Origin: Gnetum montanum
Taxonomy: Eukaryota > Streptophyta > Gnetopsida > Gnetales > Gnetaceae
Direction of reading: 5' to 3'
DNA length: 35,168 nt
Assembly: GCA_015680685.1 (NCBI GenBank)
Contig: MNCI01004743.1
Coordinates: 151,420 to 186,587, forward strand
The notes under the pieces are model-generated. The model saw nothing but the letters and a program-made list of their open reading frames with translations, was not told where the DNA came from and did no database searches. This document shows, piece after piece, positions 29,656 through 35,168 of the stretch (the stretch's first letter is position 1; each line of letters opens with the position of its first letter). The position numbers and the translations under genes are program-made.

Positions 29656-30700
29656 ATGAGAAGGACCAGTAGGCATCACTCTTCTAGCCCTCCACCTTCA
29701 CCATTCTCCTTATCATTAAACTTTGAGAGGAGGGATCATGACCAAGATTGAAGAAGGAATGATCAGGATAAAGATGAAGATGACAAAAAACCCCATCATA
29801 GTGATGGGAAAAGAGAGCATAGTCAACTGCAAGAGGAAGAGAAGCATCATTGGGAACAAAGGCATTGCAAGTCACATAATAGGATGCATGACCATAAATA
29901 TAATGACTATGATGACGCACTTCTAGTTACAAGAAGCATGATTAATATTTCAGAAGTAGTTTGGATCCTTATCAGGCATCAAAGAATAGAAAAATCAAAT
30001 GGATTAACATGAATAATATCACTAAATTTGAAGGAGAATATAATGCTAATCCACAACATTATTTACAAGTATTCTATGATGCTTGTGCATTGCAAAACAT
30101 TGAGAACCTATGGTAGAAACTCAAACTATTCCCTAGGATACTTATCAAAAAAATTGAGAGTTGGTACCAATCCTTGGAACTAGAATCTATTAAAAAATGA
30201 AGTATGATGCTAGAGTTATTTAATGATAAGTATCAAACATACTTTAGGATGTCCAAATTAAGAAAATAAATTCAAGAATAAAAACAAGACAATCATGAAT
30301 CCCTTGATGTAGTACTAGGTAGGTATTACACTTTTGTACACTGCTACTGAGACCATGAGTTTTCTCAAAGGGAATAACTTCATCACATAATATATGAACT
30401 CCAAAATAAAACTAGAGAAACACTTGGAATTTATGTCCAAGGAAGGCTTTCAAAAATGAGGGTTCATAGGACCCAAAGGCTCATTGAACAATTGGAAAGG
30501 GAAGAAGAAGAACTGAAAAAATAAGAAAATGTAGAGGATTATAATAAGAACCTCTCCATTCGTAAAAGGAAGATGTGTTTTTGTGATTCTAAGGAGGAAG
30601 TACCACTAGATGAATTGGTACACAGGGAAACCTTGTTGATTAAAAAATGTATCATAGAAATATTAGCTAATATAGACAAAATGTGAGACTCCTTAGATGA
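29656..30700 (+). pseudogene. gag remnant of element C
   Basis: From the ATG at 29656 one frame with a single stop encodes a highly charged Arg/His/Asp-rich region (RRDHDQD, KDEDDKKPHHSDGKREHS, HHWEQRHCKSHNRMHDHKYN). Such linkers are common before gypsy gag cores. After a frameshift the gag domain follows: ITKFEGEYNANPQHYLQVFY (about 30019-30078), ESWYQSLEL, MLELFNDKYQTYFRMSKL (about 30208-30260), SLDVVLGRYYTFV, and TRETLGIYVQGRLSKMRVHR (about 30412-30470). This fits the retrotransposon gag family (FxGxxxxxxxxxxL...W...F...Y). A Glu/Lys-rich tail follows, and no clear zinc knuckle is seen. Unlike elements A and B, its primer site is of tRNA-Asp type. Confidence 0.75.
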
Positions 30701-31660
30701 GAAGTTCCAAATATTCTAAAAATTATGGAGAAGAAAATGAAGTAAGGGAATTGAGATAGGGATAGAAGAAGAAGAAAAGATACATGTAGGAACTATTATC
30801 AACAAAAAGGTAAGGCTACAATAGTGGATGAAAATATAGATTCTGAAATAGATGAAGAAGGATGTGACAAATACCAATATGAACATTCCAAGGGATGCTA
30901 TCTTGTAGTGTTACATTTACAAGAATCTAGGATGTATGCCATCATAGTACTATTCAAGTGGAGCATTACCTTAACCTCAAAAATATTATCAACAATAGCA
31001 AACCCCATAATCATAGGGGATGTCACCATCAATGTAAAAATACCCTTGTCATTAATAGGGTCTATATAATTATTATGTCCAAAAACCTATATCTCCTCAT
31101 GACTCTACAAGCCACACTTCCTTCTTCAATTTCTATTATCCTTCAGAATATCATAGAACATCTACTTCATAAGTTGAATCCTCTTTCACTTAGCCTTTTC
31201 ATTATTCACCATCTCATTCTACATCTCCCAATATCACTTCTTTGCCACCTACACCACCTATGTAAGAAGAAATTATACCATAGCCTTAGCAGCATAATGC
31301 AACGAGAGCTGTCCACTTACATTTGGATCATAGTCCCAGTGGTTTTGAGTATAAACCTTGAAAAAAGTCTTTTAGAACTAATAGTTCATCAAAACTCTCA
31401 TAGACATTTGTGGCTATCAATCCTTATCCCCCTAATTCTAAAATTATCCATGAGCTACCTTCAAATCAAAGATCCTAAAATGTTCATACTATCACATTGA
31501 CTCATGTAGTTATAGATTGGATCAAGATAGGACACCTTCTAGGAAAACTAATTTGGAAGCCTCTTAATTTAGTTATATATTATAGGAAATGATCCATGCA
31601 AAGCATAATTGACTCAAGTTTTGGGATAAAATTATTCTTTAAGTAATTTATAAAACCTAA
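30701..31660 (+). other. Gag-protease linker of element C
   Basis: Acidic then Pro/Ser/His-rich text in shifting frames (DENIDSEIDEEGCDKYQYEH; SLPPTPP near 31238). No domain. The long open stretch 30958-31500 is leucine/histidine/serine-rich and looks like a shadow frame of this linker. Confidence 0.45.
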
Positions 31661-31885
31661 AATCTTCCTCCACTTAAGAAATGCAATAACAAATTAGAAC
31701 TTGTTGATCAATCTATCACTGTTCCCTTGGGATTAGTGGAGGATATTATAACTATTGTCCATGGATGGTTCTATCTAGTAGATTTTCTAGTAATCCATGT
31801 AGATAACTATATGAGGGACTTTCTTATTATCATGGGAAGGGCTTAGCTCAATAAAATTGATGCCAAGCTAAGAAATTAGAGACAC
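31661..31885 (+). pseudogene. Protease C-terminal part of element C
   Basis: The frame reads NKLELVDQSITVPLGLVEDI, then ITIVHGWFYLVDFLVIHVDN and FLIIMGRA, stop, LNKIDAKL. This corresponds to the LxLADxSxxxPxGxVEDVLV...FPVDFxVLD...PIILGRPFLxT signature of plant gypsy proteases of the Athila-like and related groups. The active-site Asp region should lie about 150-200 bases upstream but could not be recognised. No RT follows: the element breaks off before the inverted copia sequence at 32138. Confidence 0.75.
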
Positions 31886-32137
31886 TTCCTTGAAAATTTT
31901 CAAGGAAAATGAATTTAGAAATAGTAAAAAAGAAGTGAGTTCCATGCATCAAATATAGTGACATGGGGTGCCATTGCATATAAATGATATGGGCCATGAA
32001 AAGAACATCTATGATAACATGCAATAAGTATACTAAAACATCCAACATTGAAAGGTGCCTATATGCAGTAACCACAAAACAAAAAAGTACCTAGTGGATG
32101 ATAACAAATGTTGATTCTAATTCAACAATGTACATGG
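31886..32137. other. Spacer between element C protease and the inverted copia LTR
   Basis: No recognisable RT or other domain; AT-rich with stops in all frames. Confidence 0.4.
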
Positions 32138-33266
32138 TGAGGATTGTTGAACTTGAAAAAGGGGGGGGAGGTGGGCGGTGGTGGGGAAGAATGAATAAGT
32201 ACCTCAAACAAAAATACTTTGAAGTAAAGCACACACCAAATTTAACATGGTTCCCCAACTTGGGTAGTCCACACTCAGAGGATAGTTTGCAAGCACACCT
32301 CTAGACTTTGTTGCTATCAAATATTGTTTGAAGGGTAGCACACCTTGTACAAGCTCTAAGCTTCTCAATGGAGCGATTCGACACTATGAATCCAATCAAC
32401 CCTATAAGGTTCCAATTAGATTAGAATGTGGTTTCTAGGGTCCTATAGCTTTTACAACTTGAGCTCCACTTTAGAGTATTGTGGTACTACACCAACACTC
32501 AATCTTGTATGATCCCAACAAGCTCAATAAAGATGCCTTCCAACAAGAAGTACATCAACCCTATAGGGAAATAATATAGAATAACAATCACAAAGAAAGA
32601 ATGCAACTAAGTTTGATATTGCTTGCACTTTGAGGTACAATTCACTTTGACCAATTAAAACAAATAAAATATTATACAATAAGAAACAACAATGATTACT
32701 TAATGAATACAATGAAAGTATATAAAGCTTGAATATTTTCCAATGAGAATGAAGTCTTCTTATTGCTAATATTTTTTCAAAATCACTTGGGAATTCGTGC
32801 AACTGCTAGTTAATGATCACTAGAGATGTCTTTTTGTAATGTACCTTCATTCTGGAAAGACATCTTCTTCAAGATTGAGATGTCTTTTTGCACTAGATTG
32901 AGATGTCTTTTTGCACTAGACCTTCATTTTGCAAAGACATCTTTCTCTCCAGAAAGATGTTTACTATTTTCTAGAGATATCTTCTTATGTGCTACCTTCA
33001 ATTCTATCAAGAAGTCTTCTTTTTCCTGGATATGTATTCACTGATGGTAGACATTTTCTATTCATAGACAATGTCTTCTTTGAAAATAATTCTTAAATGC
33101 TAAGGCTTCCTTTTGATCTTTGAAGTCTTTGTTCCTTGTCCATGTTCTTGAACTTCCACAGGTCTTCTTGTGCTAATCCAAGTCCTATAAACATAATAAC
33201 CACACAAACATACAAACATCCTTATGCTCCATTTTCTTAACATTTTGACATACCAAAAGGTCAACA
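32138..33266 (-). repeat. Ty1/copia 3' LTR, minus orientation
   Basis: Read on the minus strand it starts TGTTGACCTTTTGGTA at 33266 after a polypurine tract. It carries AGATGTCT-type motifs (about 33080-32820), then three GGTTGA-started repeats of about 105 bp, then GTGTGGACTA and CAAGTTGGGGAACCA (about 32270-32249). A C-rich stretch follows (the plus-strand G run at 32161-32187) and it ends near 32138-32145. The order matches the plus-strand LTR at 8352-9450, so both come from one family. The exact inner end is uncertain by about ten bases. Confidence 0.8.
32820..33080 (-). repeat. AGATGTCT/AGACATCT motif array in the minus-strand copia LTR
   Basis: GAGATGTCTTTTTG-like words at about 32823, 32878 and 32900 and AAGACATCTT-like words at about 32858 and 32933 alternate, with weaker relatives (AAGATGT, GTAGACATTT, AATGTCTTC) to 33080. 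A 24-base unit, GAGATGTCTTTTTGCACTAG plus four bases, is directly repeated at 32878 and 32902. Confidence 0.65.
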
Positions 33267-33400
33267 ATCTCCTCATTTTTGGTAATGTTAAAAACTTAAG
33301 AAAATGGGTTAGTATATATGCAAATATCCAAAAATATTCTCCCCCTTTTTGAACAACATAAAAAAGGACAAAGCACATAAAATTAGCTTTAAAAACCAAT
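33267..33400 (-). mobile_element. Polypurine tract and internal 3' end of the inverted copia element
   Basis: On the minus strand CCAAAAATGAGGAGAT directly precedes the LTR. Further upstream on that strand are ATACTAACCCATTTTCTTAAG and TTCAAAAAGGGGGAGAAT, the latter a typical copia 3'-end purine tract. The first of these matches 8310-8330. No RNase H coding could be read beyond it. Confidence 0.7.
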
Positions 33401-35168
33401 AAATATATTAAGACATATAAATTCTTATGGTAGCTAAGAACTAAGATAAAGCATTGAGGTTCAAGGTTATTTGGTAAAATGTAGAAAATAATGAAATGAT
33501 GCAAATATAAAAGTAAAGATCAAAAGAACACCACATAGAGATATCAAAGAAATAGAGAATTTGTTTATAACTCTTTCATAGACTATCATGTGACCAATTG
33601 TCCACATAAATTTGCAACTGTCAAAACAAAAAGCATTGGTCTAGCATCACATCAATCACATCCACCTGTCTAGCATCATATTTGTCACATATGTGCAAAG
33701 TCCCAAAAGTCACATATGTGAGAAACAAAAACTTCTCATCCTTTTTGGACAGTAATAAAAAGAAGAGAGAAAAATAATCTTCCAAGGTCTCTAATCACTA
33801 GCCTTAGTTGCATCCTTATATTCTAATTCTGTTGCCACTTTGGATGGATGATAATTCTCCTTCTCATTGTCATCACTACTAGTGCTTTGTTAGCTTGATC
33901 ATTGTGTGTCCTCATAAGAGGACTGAATCTACTAGACAGGAGCTCATCGAGGATGAAACTTTACTTGAAATTGAGATGAAGTTAGAGGATTTGGTTGAAT
34001 TAGAGCTTACTAAGTTGGTATCCATTGGGATGTGGTTCCAAAGATACTCTTCATAGCTTGCTACTTAAATAAGATAAGAGAATTAGCTGATGGAGGAACA
34101 AAATGGATAAGCGATGAAGTATCATGATGCTTAGGTTGCTTCATGAAAACATGACACTCCCACTAGACATGAGCTAGTGGTGCCTCATGATCTAAATCAG
34201 ACTCCATCCATGAGTCATAAGCATGTGATGGGTTAGCTGCTATAGAATTCCTTGGGGGAATAGGAACATCCTCCTCATTATTAGAAATAGGAGGAGTAGT
34301 AACCTCCTTAAACTCCTACCCATTGGAAGGAGGTGGAATGCCAGTTGCATTCAAAATCTTATGCAAGTAAGAGAGGTATCTTCCAAGCTTCTTGATGGCT
34401 CATGCAAAAGGGTGGAGAAGCTTCTTTAGTGAAGAACTAATTTAACAACTTGTGAATTTTGATCTACTAAGCTAGGAAGATGCCTCATTCTTTTTTATGA
34501 TCTAGTGCTAGGTCCTTACTGTCACATATATGTCATTTTATGGAGTAGTCTTTTAAGATGATGATTGAAATAGCATTGGGCATATTAATTTTTATTTATG
34601 GTTGGAAGATAATATACTAGCATACTATGAGTGAATCATGAACATTGTAGACAGGAAAATGAATAGAAAGTGTTTTAAGATGGCATAATTTTGGCTTAAG
34701 TGTTCAAACTTTCAAGGTAGAAAACCAAGGGTATCAACTATCGAATTTATGGAAGTTTAATAACAAGCCAAAGGTTGTAATATTTGAGGTTGACTTGGTG
34801 TAAATGTTATGGGACTTCACAATGGAATTTATGTGTGCATTATTGAATTAGTGAAATGCACAAAATATTTTATTCTCTATACAGAATGGTTTTGCATAAG
34901 CATATCAAGTGTTTGATGATATTATAACACATTGAAAATGTCCTAGCCTTCAAGGAACAAGGAAAATGTTAAAGATTCTCATACTCAGGATTGTTCATGG
35001 TTAGCAGGGTTTCTTAGGTGACAATAATCGCTGAGAAAGATAGGCCAAAGTTATGTACTTTAAGAAAATATTAATCTATACAAAACTACAAGTATTCATG
35101 GCCCTAGTATCCAATTGAAATTGTATGTAGTAAAGAAAAGCTCTGTAAAACCAATATTGTGTGCCAAT
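33401..35168. other. Unassigned end of the window
   Basis: It should contain internal sequence of the inverted copia element, but no integrase, RT or RNase H motif was recognised on either strand. A minus-strand stretch (about 34350-34150) reads as a Pro/acid-rich peptide (FKEVTTPPISNNEEDVPIPP; AYDSWMESDLDHEAPLAHV) without a known match. Two repeated CTAGCATCA and CACATATGTG words lie at 33630-33720. Confidence 0.35.

Noticed and set aside
29684-29926. Opposing open frames on both strands
   Set aside because: Both are shadows of the charged gag linker frame starting at 29656.
30958-31500. 180-codon open frame
   Set aside because: Leu/His/Ser-rich composition and overlap with the better Pro/Ser linker frame of element C indicate a shadow frame.
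32161-32187. G-rich run as a quadruplex or telomere-like signal
   Set aside because: It corresponds to the C-rich stretch usual near the end of this kind of copia LTR; some of the length may be sequencing slippage.

Overview
This window looks like nuclear DNA of a seed plant with a large, transposon-filled genome. It is AT-rich and low in CpG, has no intact protein-coding gene, and consists mostly of old, stop-riddled LTR retrotransposons inserted in and beside one another. A run of Ns (11230-11288) and a single N (4351) mark scaffold joins. The species cannot be named from the sequence.

Layout. (1) 1-8213: Ty3/gypsy element A on the plus strand. It has the tail of its 5' LTR (1-386), a primer-binding-site-like sequence, decayed gag, protease, RNase H and reverse transcriptase, and a complete 3' LTR (about 6910-8213). 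RNase H lies before RT. Integrase is absent. In its place, between RT and the 3' LTR, are same-strand fragments of two host genes: a class-I-like histone deacetylase resembling plant HDA8 (5160-5714) and a phosphoglycerate-mutase-like protein resembling plant AT74/AT74H (5777-6705). (2) 8214-9450: the 3' end and 3' LTR of a Ty1/copia element. (3) 9451-12397: mostly unassigned AT-rich DNA with a gap and one tRNA-derived SINE flanked by repeats. (4) 12398-about 28050: Ty3/gypsy element B of the Tat type. It reads 5' LTR, leader, gag, protease, a 5-kb interruption, RT, RNase H, a second archaeal-type RNase H, integrase, a 3' untranslated region with tandem repeats, polypurine tract and 3' LTR. 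The interruption (about 17640-22680) holds an unrecognised, apparently multi-exon gene-like region on the opposite strand. (5) 28548-31880: the 5' part of gypsy element C, with a tRNA-Asp-like primer site, gag and part of protease. (6) 32138-about 33400: a second copy of the copia 3' LTR and adjoining internal end, in inverted orientation. (7) The last 1.7 kb is unassigned.

Nothing here works as a pathway: every coding remnant has in-frame stops or frameshifts. The points most worth following are the CpG-rich host-gene fragments inside element A, the antisense gene-like insert in element B, the two different RNase H arrangements in the two gypsy elements, and the short repeat arrays inside the LTRs and the 3' untranslated region. 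All family assignments rest on reading translated motifs by eye; no database search was run.
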